A stretch of DNA of 64,000 nt from positions 3,457,001 through 3,521,000 of the forward strand of contig CP007053.1 in NCBI GenBank assembly GCA_000242935.3. Reading direction: 5' to 3'. Position numbers and translations under genes: made by a program. The stretch comes from Opitutaceae bacterium TAV5 (GTDB lineage: Bacteria > Verrucomicrobiota > Verrucomicrobiia > Opitutales > Opitutaceae). Every line of letters starts with the position of its first letter. The first letter of the stretch is position 1. The notes under the pieces are model-generated. The model worked only from the letters and a program-made list of their open reading frames with translations. It searched no databases and had not been told where the DNA came from. Below are positions 7,595-16,885 of the stretch, in pieces.

Positions 7595-10252
7595 ATGCCT
7601 CGTGGTCGCTTGCCTGCCCTTGCCATGTCATTTGCGATTCGCCTTCCCGCGCTTGTTGCTGCGCTTGCTTTCACCGCCGGTCTTGGCGCCACGCTGTGCG
7701 CCCAGCCAGTTGCCCTGCCCAACCCGGGATTTGAAGAGGGATTGAAAGGGTGGTTCGTTTCCGCATCCGACCAAGGTCGCAGCACGGCTTCGCCCGAAGC
7801 CGCCCGCACCGGAAAGTGCGGACTTCGTATCTATGACAGGGATACAAAATCCGGAAGCAGCCTTTATCTGAACCGGTTCCGCATTGCCCCCGGCGCCACT
7901 TACGAAGTCACTTTTTGGGGGCGCAATGTCGAGGGTTCAGGCTTGTCCGTACACATGATCTTTGTGGACGCCGCGGGCAAGCACATGTCCCCCGAACACA
8001 AATACCAGTGCAGCCTTCCCGCCCTTCAGTACGCTTGGGGAAAGCGCATCCTCCATGCCACGGCGCCCGAAGGGGCCACCCACGCCACCCTCTGGATCCG
8101 TTCCTACGTTCCCAACACCGTTCTCGCCTGGCTTGACGATTTCACCCTCACCCGGGTTCCCGCCTCTGCCGGAGGCGAGGCGTTGCGCCAGCAGCAGGCC
8201 GTCAGTTACTCCATTCCGGAATGGATGTCCGAAGCCCGCCGTCTGCCTGCTTTTCCCAAACCCTTTCCCGAAAAGGCCTTCACGGACGGCCATCTGCCTC
8301 TGAAACTCCCCGGGACTGACGGCTCGCCTCTCCGGACGCCGCGCGAGGACTGGGAGAATGCCCGACGTCTCGTGGCGACCGACCCGCACTGGAAAAAGTG
8401 GCTCGCCTCCGGCCGGCGTGAGACCGACGCATGGATGACCCGCCATCCGCATGACCGCGCCGACTGGCGCGCCGGCTATTACCACGCCTTCATCAGTCCG
8501 CGCGACAGTTCGTTCCTCGTATGGGAAGACCGGATTCCGGGAGAAGAGACCGACACGTTCCGAAGCCGCTCCGGTCACGAGGTGAAGGTGACGCCCGCTC
8601 TCCTCAACGCATGGGTATTCGGTTTCCGCTCACGCCACGTCGGCAAGGCGACCGAAGCGGCCCGTCTCTACCGCATCACCGGCGAGGAACGTTATGCATC
8701 CTGGGCGGCCGCCCAGATCGACTACTACGCGCAAAACCTTCCCAACTGGCCCCTCCATCCCAATATCCACGAACACTCCCGTCTCGGCTACCAGGCTCTC
8801 GATGACACCCTCTGGGTCAGTGGTCTCACCGAGACGGTCCGGCTTCTCGACGGTTATCCCGGCCTCACGCCGGAACGCCGCCGCATGTGGTTCGAGCAGT
8901 TTTTCAGGCCGCAAGCCGACATGCTTTCGGGCAACTATCAGGTTATCCACAACAAGGGAGTATGGCACCGGGCCACCGAAGCCCGTGTGGCGCTCCTGTT
9001 CGACGACGACGCGATGTGGCGCCGGGCGCTTGAAGGTCCCTGGGGTCTGCGCGAACAATTCCGCCGCGGCGTGACCTCCGACTATTTCTGGTACGAGCAG
9101 TCGCTGGATTATAACAACTTCATCATAAACGCCACGCATCCGCTCCTGCTCTTCGCCGGGCTCCTGGGCAAGGGTCATCTCCTGCGGGAGGAGGCCGCCA
9201 TGATCCAGAACCTCATGCTCGCCCCGCTCATGATCCGCTTCCCGGATGGCGTCCTCCCCAATCCGGCTGACTCCACGCAAATCCTGCGCGCTCCCTCTCC
9301 GTGGTTGAAGGATGGATACCGCGTTCTTCCGACGGTATGGGGAATCGCCCGGCTCCAGGAACAGCGCCGGCAAAACACGGCGATGGGCTGGAGCACCCTG
9401 CTGGATCCGCCCGAAGCCATTTCCCTCGTCACGGAGGTGAAGAAGGAGGCTGCGGATTCCGGTGCGCCGCTTCCCGAACTGCCTCCGGTCGTTTCGCGAT
9501 CGATGGAGTCCACCCGTTTTGCCCTTCTCCGGCGAGGCCCGTGGCAAGTCTTTTTTCATTACGGCCAGATCGCCAGCTCGCATGCCCAGGCCGAAGCCCT
9601 CAACTGGTCCGCCAGCCTCGATGGCGTCGATGTCACCCATGATCCGGGCACGGTGGGCTACGGATCGCCGCTTTACCGCGGATATTATACGCGCGGTCTC
9701 TGTCACAATGTGCCCCTGGTCAACGGCGAAGGCCAGACCCCTGCCGACCCGGGCAAACTCCTGCTCTTTGATCCGGCCCGCGCCATTGTCATCGCGGCCC
9801 AGCCCCGCTACCGTCCCGATGCATCCGCCGCCCGGACCCTGCGCATCGACGGCGAGGGCGCGGATGCCCGCCTCGTCGATGAAGTCACCGTTGCGCTGAC
9901 CGATCCGCTCACCCCCGATGCATGCCTGGGCCTTGCGCTTCACCTGCAAGGAACGCCGCACCTTTCCGATGCCTTTGCACCCGTCGATCGCGATGCGTTT
10001 CTCTCCGCTCATTCCGAACCCTTCCGGCAGTGGAACGACATCCGGGCCGCTACCTTTTCCGATACCGCCACCCTCTCCGTGACACTCGCGGGCGGACGCC
10101 GCATGAGTATCCGATTCTCTACGACAGGGAAATTTATCCTCGTCCATGCCGACACGCCCGACGCCCCGCCCGGCCACCGTTGCGGTTTCTATATCGAAAA
10201 AACCGGCCCTGCCCGATCCGCCACGTTCACCACCGAATTTATTCCCGAATGA
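7595..10252 (+). CDS. Heparinase II/III-like polysaccharide lyase with N-terminal CBM
   Basis: An 885-residue exported enzyme. After a signal peptide (ALAFTAGLGATLCAQP) comes a carbohydrate-binding-like beta-sandwich from about residue 45 (LPNPGFEEGLKGWFV). A helical toroid resembling the alginate lyase/heparinase fold (about 270-600) contains ALDDTLWVSGLTETVRLLDG and NKGVWHRATEARVALLF. The C-terminal beta domain includes HAQAEALNWSASLDGVD, similar in place to the HAHADALS motif of PL15/PL17 oligoalginate lyases and heparinases II/III. It probably cleaves a uronic-acid polysaccharide by beta-elimination. An alternative start is the ATG at 7625, which gives a shorter signal peptide. Its stop overlaps the next start as ATGA, so the two lyases are translationally coupled. 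Confidence 0.8.
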   Translation: MPRGRLPALAMSFAIRLPALVAALAFTAGLGATLCAQPVALPNPGFEEGLKGWFVSASDQGRSTASPEAARTGKCGLRIYDRDTKSGSSLYLNRFRIAPGATYEVTFWGRNVEGSGLSVHMIFVDAAGKHMSPEHKYQCSLPALQYAWGKRILHATAPEGATHATLWIRSYVPNTVLAWLDDFTLTRVPASAGGEALRQQQAVSYSIPEWMSEARRLPAFPKPFPEKAFTDGHLPLKLPGTDGSPLRTPREDWENARRLVATDPHWKKWLASGRRETDAWMTRHPHDRADWRAGYYHAFISPRDSSFLVWEDRIPGEETDTFRSRSGHEVKVTPALLNAWVFGFRSRHVGKATEAARLYRITGEERYASWAAAQIDYYAQNLPNWPLHPNIHEHSRLGYQALDDTLWVSGLTETVRLLDGYPGLTPERRRMWFEQFFRPQADMLSGNYQVIHNKGVWHRATEARVALLFDDDAMWRRALEGPWGLREQFRRGVTSDYFWYEQSLDYNNFIINATHPLLLFAGLLGKGHLLREEAAMIQNLMLAPLMIRFPDGVLPNPADSTQILRAPSPWLKDGYRVLPTVWGIARLQEQRRQNTAMGWSTLLDPPEAISLVTEVKKEAADSGAPLPELPPVVSRSMESTRFALLRRGPWQVFFHYGQIASSHAQAEALNWSASLDGVDVTHDPGTVGYGSPLYRGYYTRGLCHNVPLVNGEGQTPADPGKLLLFDPARAIVIAAQPRYRPDASAARTLRIDGEGADARLVDEVTVALTDPLTPDACLGLALHLQGTPHLSDAFAPVDRDAFLSAHSEPFRQWNDIRAATFSDTATLSVTLAGGRRMSIRFSTTGKFILVHADTPDAPPGHRCGFYIEKTGPARSATFTTEFIPE

Positions 10253-11502
10253 TGATTCCTGCCGCCCGCGCCCTTCTTCCGCTGGTCCTCGTTGCTTCCG
10301 CCCTCATGGCGTCCGCCGCCATGCCTCCATCGTCTTCCGCTCCCGTGCTCGTGGAGCTCGATTACGCCGGACTTCTGGCCATCCGCGCCGAACTCGACTC
10401 TCCCTCTCCGCCCGCTGCGCTGGCGGCAGCCCGCTCGGTCCTTGTCAGGAAAGCCGACGGGCTCCTTCCGTTACCCGCCGGGTCTGTCATGGAGAAAACC
10501 TCGTTGCCTCCCTCCGGCGACCGTCACGACTTTTACGCGACCGGAAAATACGCATGGCCCAATCCCGATACCTCCGACGGCATGCCCTGGATACGCCGCG
10601 ACGGCTACTCCAATCCCGATGCGTGGGGACCCGATTACGACCGGCGGCGTCTCGGCGAAATGCGCACACGCATCGCCACTCTCGGCCTGGCCTTCTTTTA
10701 TTCGCGTGACGAGCGCCACGCCGCCAAAGCGGCTGAACTGCTTCGCGTGTGGTTCATCGATCCCGCCACACGCATGAATCCGAATCTCGACTACTCCTCC
10801 GCCCAGCCCGGTGTTCACGACGGAATGCCCATCGGGATCATCGAAGGTGTGGACTTCATCCGCATGCTCGATTCCGTCAAGCTCATCGCCGCTTCCCGCC
10901 ACTGGACTCCCGCAGACGACGCCGCTCTCCGCCGCTGGTTCTCCGACTTCACCACCTGGCTGGTCGAAAGTCCCTTCGGTCGCAAGGAAGCCGCCGAATC
11001 CAACAACCATGGCGCCTGGCATGCGGCCCAGGTCGCCGCGTTCTCGCTCTACGCCGGAGATACCGGCCGCCTCACCCGGACGCTCGAACACGCCCGCCGC
11101 CTCATCGCTGCCCAGATCGCCCCGGATGGCACACTCCCGCGCGAACTCGTCCGCAACCGCTCTTTCTGGTATTCACTCTACGGTTTGCGCGCCTTTGTGA
11201 CGCTGGCTCGCTGCGGTGATGCCGTCGGTGACGACCTCTGGCATTACAGGACATCCGACGGACGAGGGATTGAAACCGCTTTTAACCGGCTCATCCCTTA
11301 TCTGACGGGAGCCAAACCCTGGCCGAGGAAGCATCTCGACAAGATGAATGCGATCGAGGCCGCGGCTCTCCCGTTGATGCGCGGGGCCGCGGACGTTTAC
11401 CGGACTCCGGAACTCGGCAAGGCGGCAAGATACCTCATCGACAAGACCGGCAGCAGAAATTCTCTTCAGGGGCGTCTGCGCTATCTTCCGGCAGGCTCTT
11501 GA
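10249..11502 (+). CDS. Alginate lyase family protein (PL5-like)
   Basis: A 417-residue exported lyase. The signal peptide is about residues 1-24 (LVLVASALMASAA). It shows the alginate lyase (A1-III, PL5) pattern: WPNPDTSDGMPWIRRDG, then WFIDPATRMNPNLDYSSAQ, then SNNHGAW with the Asn-His pair that neutralises and activates the substrate in PL5 enzymes, and LPRELVRNRSFWYSLYGL, which holds the candidate catalytic Arg and Tyr. It would depolymerise mannuronate-type polymers in the periplasm or outside the cell. The start overlaps the stop of the preceding lyase; ATG codons at 10249 and 10252 are both possible. The paralog at 51610 lacks the His of the NNHG motif. Confidence 0.85.
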   Translation: MMIPAARALLPLVLVASALMASAAMPPSSSAPVLVELDYAGLLAIRAELDSPSPPAALAAARSVLVRKADGLLPLPAGSVMEKTSLPPSGDRHDFYATGKYAWPNPDTSDGMPWIRRDGYSNPDAWGPDYDRRRLGEMRTRIATLGLAFFYSRDERHAAKAAELLRVWFIDPATRMNPNLDYSSAQPGVHDGMPIGIIEGVDFIRMLDSVKLIAASRHWTPADDAALRRWFSDFTTWLVESPFGRKEAAESNNHGAWHAAQVAAFSLYAGDTGRLTRTLEHARRLIAAQIAPDGTLPRELVRNRSFWYSLYGLRAFVTLARCGDAVGDDLWHYRTSDGRGIETAFNRLIPYLTGAKPWPRKHLDKMNAIEAAALPLMRGAADVYRTPELGKAARYLIDKTGSRNSLQGRLRYLPAGS

Positions 11503-11545
11503 AGCCCGAAGGGGAATTGCCCCCCCGGGCAGAAAGGAAGGGGTG

Positions 11546-11650
11546 GTGGCATGGGCATCCTGCCCATGATTCCGGCGTGGCACGGGCTTCCAGCCCGTGT
11601 TCCGGAAGGCGGCGCTTCGCGCCGTCCACGGGCAAGGATGCCCGTGCCAC
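11546..11650. repeat. Compound inverted-repeat element (GGGCATCC type)
   Basis: The 319-base gap 11503-11821 holds no gene. An outer inverted repeat starts GTGGCATGGGCATCCTGCCC (11546) and ends in its near-complement, GGATGCCCGTGCCAC (to 11650). Inside are hairpins CACGGGCT/AGCCCGTG (11581-11599) and GGCGC/GCGCC (about 11612-11622). The whole would fold as a branched stem and could also end transcription after the alginate lyase gene. It resembles bacterial interspersed palindromes (REP-like); its mobility is not known. Confidence 0.75.
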
Positions 11651-11767
11651 TTTTTCTGCCAATCCGGCTTCCCTCTCTTCCGATTACCCCGTGCGCCTTC
11701 CTTGGGCAGCATGGATGTCATGTTGTTGCTGAAAACCGGATACCGTTCATGGAAACTGACGACGATA

Positions 11768-11779
11768 ATAACGTGTTAT
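11768..11779. promoter_or_regulatory. Candidate operator, class 1, copy c
   Basis: Third exact copy of ATAACGTGTTAT, with CTTGTCC 11 bases further on (11791-11797). It lies 42 bases before the first possible start codon of the mannose-6-phosphate isomerase-like gene. This links that gene, and probably the sugar kinase after it, to the lyase and GH42 units upstream. Confidence 0.62.
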
Positions 11780-11821
11780 CAAGCACCGTCCTTGTCCCCT
11801 CCGGAGGCCCGTGCGGTAGTC

Positions 11822-13687
11822 ATGGGCATCATGAGTTTCATGTTCAATCCGCACCCTTACGACGACCCCAACGCGATCAATCGGCTCGCTCTGCCTGACG
11901 GCGTCGATGACTCGCTCGTTCACGGAACGCGTGAGGTTGCCGTCCATCTTGCCAATCACTTCGCCGCGCACGTTGCCACGAGGAGAAAACAGGTCATTGC
12001 ATTCGAGGGCTACATCGGCGCCGGGTTCGACGATGTACTCAACCTCACGCTTCAGCAACTCACGCTCAAGGGGGTGGGTGCCACTGCGATCAACGCCGCC
12101 GCGACCGGCGGCCTCTACAAACCGGCCCACGTTCTCGATGCCGAGCTGGCCGGCCACCTGCCGACCGATCGCGTGCAGGATCCCGTGCTGCTTTTCGGAA
12201 AACGCTTTCACGGGAGATTCGAAGACCTCTTCGACGACGACGCAGTGGACCGGGTGCGCAAGAGCGTCACTTCAGCGACCGACGGCATCCTGTTTGTTTA
12301 CGGCTGCGGTTGCACCGCCGCGCCGCTCCGCGATCTCTACGACGCGATCCTCTATTTCGACGTGACCCCGAAGCGCGTCATCCTCCGTGCCAAGGCCGGG
12401 CTCGTCGCCAATATCGGGGACACCCACCCGCGTCCGTTCAAGGAACTGCTGCGCCGGCTCTATTATGTGGACTTTGAAGTTGCCGGAGCACTACGCAGGG
12501 AGCTGCTGCACGAAAAATCCGGCGCATTCCGGTTCTACATCGCCCGCAACGCTGCCGGCGAATGCACGCTCCTTCCCCGCGCCGCGCTCGACGCTACCCT
12601 GGCCTCGCTTGCCCGGCAGCCCTTCCGCTGCCGTCCCGTCTATATCGAAGGCGTGTGGGGCGGCTCCTTCGTGCAGCGCATCCGCAACCTCCCCGCGGAC
12701 ATGGTGAAGGTTGCATGGGTCTTCGATCTCATTCCGCTCGAAGTCAGCATCGTCGTGGAAACGGCCGCCGGTCGCCAGATCGAGTTACCCTATTTCACCT
12801 TCGTCCAGAAAGAAGGCGAGGCGCTCATGGGCCCGGAGACCGTGAAACGCTTCGGCGGATATTTCCCGATCCGTTTCAACTACGACGACACCTGGCATGC
12901 CAGCGGCAACATGTCGATCCAGGTGCATCCGACCCGCGAATACTGCATCGACCAAAACGGCGAACACGGCCAGCAGGACGAAAGTTATTACGTCGTCGCC
13001 ACCGGCCATGGCGCGAAGACGTATCTCGGATTCAGGGAGGGGGTCACGAAGGAGGCATTCATGCGCGAGGCCCGCCGTTCCGAGGCCGAAAAAACGCCGA
13101 TGGACCACGACGCCTTCGTTCATGCCGTACCGTCGCGTCCGGGCACGCAACTTGTCTTGCCCGGCGGCACGATCCACGCCTCGGGCCAGAACCAGGTCGT
13201 GCTGGAGATCGGCAGCCTCACGGTCGGCTCCTACACGTACAAACTTTACGACTACCTGCGCGCCGATCTCGACGGCAACCCGCGTCCGATCCATACGTAT
13301 CATGGCGAAAACGTCCTCGATCCGCGCCGCGTCGCACCGCAGGTCGAACGCGAACTCGTTCCCGAGCCGAAACTCCTGCGCAAGGGTGAGTCCGAAGCGG
13401 AGGGCTGGAGCGAGTGGCTCGTCGGCGAACACGAAGACGTTTATTTCAGTCTCCGCCGCATCGACATCGCGCCTTTCCGGCAAGCGCCGGACAACACCCG
13501 CGGCGTTTTCCACGTCCTCGCTCTCGTGGACGGCGAGGCGATTGTCATCGCCTCGCAATCCGACCCGGCGCGCTGTTACCATGCCAGCTACCTCGACATC
13601 GTCGTCGTGCCGGCGAACATCGGTCCCTACACGATCCGCAATCCCGGCAAACAACCGGTGGTCGTCCACAAGACCCTCCTGAAATAA
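11822..13687 (+). CDS. Mannose-6-phosphate isomerase-like protein (class I, extended)
   Basis: A 621-residue protein. The C-terminal two thirds match a class I mannose-6-phosphate isomerase cupin: WGGSF near residue 280, MSIQVHPTREYC with metal-binding His, DESYYVV with a metal-binding Glu, and LPGGTIHASG. The first 250 residues are an extra domain (FEGYIGAGFDDVLNLTL, later LFVYGCGCTAAPLRDLYDAIL) that looks like a degenerate nucleotide or sugar kinase fold without a P-loop, a layout used in extended bacterial isomerases. It would interconvert mannose-6-phosphate and fructose-6-phosphate. ATG codons at 11822, 11831 and 11840 are all possible; GGAGG at 11803 suits 11822 loosely. The ROK kinase gene follows after an inverted-repeat element. 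Confidence 0.78.
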   Translation: MGIMSFMFNPHPYDDPNAINRLALPDGVDDSLVHGTREVAVHLANHFAAHVATRRKQVIAFEGYIGAGFDDVLNLTLQQLTLKGVGATAINAAATGGLYKPAHVLDAELAGHLPTDRVQDPVLLFGKRFHGRFEDLFDDDAVDRVRKSVTSATDGILFVYGCGCTAAPLRDLYDAILYFDVTPKRVILRAKAGLVANIGDTHPRPFKELLRRLYYVDFEVAGALRRELLHEKSGAFRFYIARNAAGECTLLPRAALDATLASLARQPFRCRPVYIEGVWGGSFVQRIRNLPADMVKVAWVFDLIPLEVSIVVETAAGRQIELPYFTFVQKEGEALMGPETVKRFGGYFPIRFNYDDTWHASGNMSIQVHPTREYCIDQNGEHGQQDESYYVVATGHGAKTYLGFREGVTKEAFMREARRSEAEKTPMDHDAFVHAVPSRPGTQLVLPGGTIHASGQNQVVLEIGSLTVGSYTYKLYDYLRADLDGNPRPIHTYHGENVLDPRRVAPQVERELVPEPKLLRKGESEAEGWSEWLVGEHEDVYFSLRRIDIAPFRQAPDNTRGVFHVLALVDGEAIVIASQSDPARCYHASYLDIVVVPANIGPYTIRNPGKQPVVVHKTLLK

Positions 13688-13699
13688 GGGTAGAAGATT

Positions 13700-13807
13700 A
13701 ACCACAGAGACACGGAGACACAGAGAAACAAACCACAGAGGAGAAGAAGCGTTTGTATCTCATGATTGCACTCGGTGCTTTCTCTGTGCCTCTGTGTCTC
13801 TGTGGTT
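13700..13807. repeat. Long inverted repeat (CACAGAGA type)
   Basis: Two 29-base arms, 13700-13728 beginning AACCACAGAGACACGGAG and 13779-13807 ending TGTGTCTCTGTGGTT, are complementary except at two positions. The arms are built from the short word CACAGAGA in tandem. The 50-base spacer has no gene. The element fills the gap between the isomerase and ROK kinase genes and would form a strong RNA stem in either direction. Confidence 0.85.
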
Positions 13808-13825
13808 GAAATCAGATATCTCCCG

Positions 13826-14752
13826 ATGACGGTTTCTCTCAAAAGCGCTCCCTGCATCCTGGCCATCGACGCCGGCGGCACGTTTTTCAAATCCGCTCTC
13901 GTTGCTCCCGACGGCGAAATCCTCGTCGGCACGCAGCACACTGTCCCTGTCGATTCGCAAGGCCCCGCCAGCGGCATCCTTGCCGCCTGGGTTTCAGTCT
14001 TCAAGGCAGCCTTTGCCGCTGCCGCCGCTTCCACGCCCGCTCGTCGCATTGCCGCCATTGGCGTATCCACGCCCGGGCCCTTCGACTACGCCCGGCACAC
14101 CAGCCTCATGACGCACAAGTTCCAGGCAATCCGCGGTCTCGACCTTCGCCGCGCGCTGGGAGAGTTGTATCCGGAAATAGGCGACATCCCGCTCCGGTTC
14201 ATCCACGACGCCCACGCCTTCATTATCGGCGAACACGGGCGCGGAGCGGCGTGCGGCCATGAGCGCGTGATCGGCGTCACGCTCGGCACCGGCGTCGGTT
14301 TCGGTTGTATCATCGACGGCGCAATCCGTGACAACGGCTCCGGCGGCCCGCTGGTCAGCCTTTTTCGGAAACCGTACCGCGACGGCCTCCTGGAGGATTA
14401 CGTTTCGCGTCGCGGCATCATCCGTCTCTATCGCGAACACGCAGGGCAAGGCGCACCGCCCGGCCTCGACGTCGCTGAAATCGCCTCGCTCGCCATCACC
14501 CGGCAGGATCCCGCCGCCCGGGCCGCGTTTGACGACGCGGGCCGTGCGCTCGGCGAAACACTGCGCCCGGTCGTTGACGAGCTTTCCGCGACATGCCTTG
14601 TGGCTGGCGGGCAGATCGCCAGAGCATTTCCGCTTTTCGGCCCTGCGTTGCGCGACGCCCTCGCCGGATGTGGTTCGCTGCGCCTCGTCACCGTGGCGCG
14701 GCACATCGATACCGCGGGCCTGTACGGTGCGGCGATGGCTGCCGCCGGCTGA
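13826..14752 (+). CDS. ROK family sugar kinase
   Basis: A 308-residue ROK protein. The phosphate-binding motif LAIDAGGTFFKSALV is at residues 12-26, the second nucleotide motif is GVTLGTGVGFGCIIDG, and HDAHAFIIGEHGRG supplies the catalytic Asp, with His in place of the usual Asn. It has no N-terminal helix-turn-helix, so it is a kinase rather than a ROK repressor. The zinc-binding CXCGXXGC motif of many ROK proteins is absent. With the isomerase gene just upstream, phosphorylation of mannose or a related hexose is the likely role. The start is taken at ATG 13826, after the repeat element; the open frame reaches back into the repeat. Confidence 0.82.
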   Translation: MTVSLKSAPCILAIDAGGTFFKSALVAPDGEILVGTQHTVPVDSQGPASGILAAWVSVFKAAFAAAAASTPARRIAAIGVSTPGPFDYARHTSLMTHKFQAIRGLDLRRALGELYPEIGDIPLRFIHDAHAFIIGEHGRGAACGHERVIGVTLGTGVGFGCIIDGAIRDNGSGGPLVSLFRKPYRDGLLEDYVSRRGIIRLYREHAGQGAPPGLDVAEIASLAITRQDPAARAAFDDAGRALGETLRPVVDELSATCLVAGGQIARAFPLFGPALRDALAGCGSLRLVTVARHIDTAGLYGAAMAAAG

Positions 14753-14773
14753 GTGACGGCGTGTTTCGTGCGG

Positions 14774-15088
14774 TTACAGACCGCGGCAACCGCGGATCAT
14801 GCCGATGAGGCGATGGACGTTTTCCGGCGCGATCCGGTCGGTGATGACCGAGCGCGGGTAATTGTGCTCCGTATCGAGCCGCACGCCGTCCTCGCTGCCG
14901 GGGCGGACAAAGTCCTCGACAAAATCCATGCCCCCGCGCGGCCGCATCCAGCGCACGTAGGGATCGGGGTCTTCCGATTCGATGACAATGTCATCCTTGA
15001 GGAAAACGTTGCAGTAGAGCGTGAGATCGCGAAAGGACGCGAACCACGTTGGCGGATTTACCAATGAGTCCCGGATGATAAGCGTCAT
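14774..15088 (-). CDS. Conserved-looking hypothetical protein
   Basis: A 104-residue protein, not recognised. It starts MTLIIRDSLVNPPTWFASF and is rich in Asp, Glu and Arg, with no signal peptide or membrane segment. The composition (CNVFLKDDIVIESEDPDPYVRW) is that of a folded cytoplasmic protein rather than a chance frame. The frame is open further upstream to 15235, but that extension is Gly/Ala/Arg-rich, and the ATG at 15088 has AGGA about 12 bases before it. It is convergent with the ROK kinase gene and divergent from gpmI. Confidence 0.55.
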   Translation of the reverse strand: MTLIIRDSLVNPPTWFASFRDLTLYCNVFLKDDIVIESEDPDPYVRWMRPRGGMDFVEDFVRPGSEDGVRLDTEHNYPRSVITDRIAPENVHRLIGMIRGCRGL

Positions 15089-15262
15089 ACGGAAAGCTGT
15101 TCCTAGCAGCATTCCTGCCAAGTCCGGCCGCGCAATTTTTCCGGCCCCGGCCCCCGGCGGCTCCTTGGCAAAATCTGCGTCGAAAATAGCCTTCCGCCCC
15201 CGCCCTTGCCCCGTCATGAATGGCAGCTTCCACAATTTTTACCGATCTTTTCCGATCCACCT

Positions 15263-16858
15263 ATGAGCACGACCACACGTAAACCCGTCCTCCTTGTCAT
15301 CCGCGACGGCTGGGGCCGCAATCCCCATCCCGAACAGGCCAAGTCCAACGCCGTCAACCTCGCGCACAAGCCGACCGACGACATGCTCCACGCCACGTAC
15401 CCGTATGCCCTCGTCAAGGCGTCCGGCCTTGATGTCGGCCTGCCCGACGGCATCATGGGCAACAGCGAGGTCGGCCACGAAAACATCGGCGCCGGCCGCA
15501 TCGTCGACCAGGAACTGGTCCGCCTCAACAAGCTGTTTTCCGAGAAAAAACTCGCCGCCAACCCGGTCTGGCTCGCTGCCATCGACCGCGTGAAGAAAAA
15601 CCCGTCTGCCAGACTCCACCTCATGGGCATCGTGTCCGACGCCGGCGTCCACGGCATGCTCGAGCACCTTTACGGACTCCTCGCCCAGGCCAAGGCCGAC
15701 GGCGTGCCCGCCGACCGCGTTTTTATCCACGCTTTCACCGATGGACGCGACACGCCCCCCTCCAGCGGCGTCGGTTACGTGGAGCAGGTGGACGCCCAAT
15801 GCCGCGAACTCGGCATCGGCAGGATCGCCAGCGTCTGCGGCCGTTTCTGGGTGATGGACCGCGACAACCGCTGGGACCGCGTTTCCAGGGCCTACAACAT
15901 GCTCACCGGCAAGAAGGCCGAGGCCACCGCGCCCGACGCCGCCACCGCCATCCGGCATTACTACGACCACCCCGCCAGCGACACCCAGAAGGGCGACGAG
16001 TTCGTGGCCCCCACGTGGATCACCGGCGCCGACGGCAAACCCGTGGCGACCTTTGCCGACGGCGACTCCGTATTGTTTTACAACTACCGCGGCGATCGCC
16101 CGCGCGAGATCACCAAGGCGTTTGTTTACGATAACTTCGAGGGCTTCGACCGGGGCAAAAAACTCGACCTCTACTACGCCACGATGACCGAGTACGAGGC
16201 GGGCCTCCCGGTGCACGTCATCTCGCCCAAGCCCGAAAAGTTGAAAAACATCCTCGGGCAGGTCGTCGCCGACGCCGGCATCGCGCAGTTCCGCTGCGCC
16301 GAGACGGAGAAAAATCCGCACGTCACCTTTTTCTTCAACAATTACCGCGCCGAGCCCTTCCCGGGTGAAGACCGCGCCTGCCCCGCCAGCCCGAAGGTGC
16401 CGACCTACGACATGCAACCGGAGATGTCCGCCGCCGAGGTGACGCGCCTCTCGAAGGAGGCGATCCTCTCCGGCAAGTACGGTTTCATCGCCGTCAACTA
16501 CGCCAACCCCGACATGGTCGGCCACACCGGTTCGCTGCCTGCCGCGATCAAGGCTTGCGAGGCGACCGATGCCGGCGTCGGCGAACTGCTCGCCGCGATC
16601 AGACAGGTGGGCGGCAAGGCGGTGGTTTGCGCCGATCACGGCAACTGCGAACAGATGTGGGACGACACCGTTCACGGCCCGCACACCGCGCACACGCTCA
16701 ACCTCGTCGAGGTGTTCACGGTGGGCGAGGGCCTCGTCGCCGGGAAGACGAAGATGCGCGAAGGCGGCCGCCTCGCGGACATCGCCCCGACGGTGCTCGC
16801 GCTGATGGGCCTGCCCAAGCCTGCCGAGATGACCGGCGAGAGCCTGATCCTCGGCTGA
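15263..16858 (+). CDS. gpmI: 2,3-bisphosphoglycerate-independent phosphoglycerate mutase
   Basis: A 531-residue glycolytic enzyme that interconverts 3- and 2-phosphoglycerate in the cytoplasm. The alkaline-phosphatase-like fold is shown by LLVIRDGWG at the N-terminus, GNSEVGHENIGAGR with the phosphoserine Ser, HAFTDGRDTPP, YNYRGDRPREI and the C-terminal metal site ADHGNCEQMWD. A Mn-binding pattern is kept (NPDMVGHTG). The length is normal for the family. The ATG at 15263 is chosen because the upstream extension does not match the family. It is transcribed alone, followed by a repeat element and the convergent ispE gene. Confidence 0.95.
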   Translation: MSTTTRKPVLLVIRDGWGRNPHPEQAKSNAVNLAHKPTDDMLHATYPYALVKASGLDVGLPDGIMGNSEVGHENIGAGRIVDQELVRLNKLFSEKKLAANPVWLAAIDRVKKNPSARLHLMGIVSDAGVHGMLEHLYGLLAQAKADGVPADRVFIHAFTDGRDTPPSSGVGYVEQVDAQCRELGIGRIASVCGRFWVMDRDNRWDRVSRAYNMLTGKKAEATAPDAATAIRHYYDHPASDTQKGDEFVAPTWITGADGKPVATFADGDSVLFYNYRGDRPREITKAFVYDNFEGFDRGKKLDLYYATMTEYEAGLPVHVISPKPEKLKNILGQVVADAGIAQFRCAETEKNPHVTFFFNNYRAEPFPGEDRACPASPKVPTYDMQPEMSAAEVTRLSKEAILSGKYGFIAVNYANPDMVGHTGSLPAAIKACEATDAGVGELLAAIRQVGGKAVVCADHGNCEQMWDDTVHGPHTAHTLNLVEVFTVGEGLVAGKTKMREGGRLADIAPTVLALMGLPKPAEMTGESLILG

Positions 16859-16885
16859 GCGCGAGTGGCTCGCGCGCGCCTGCCC

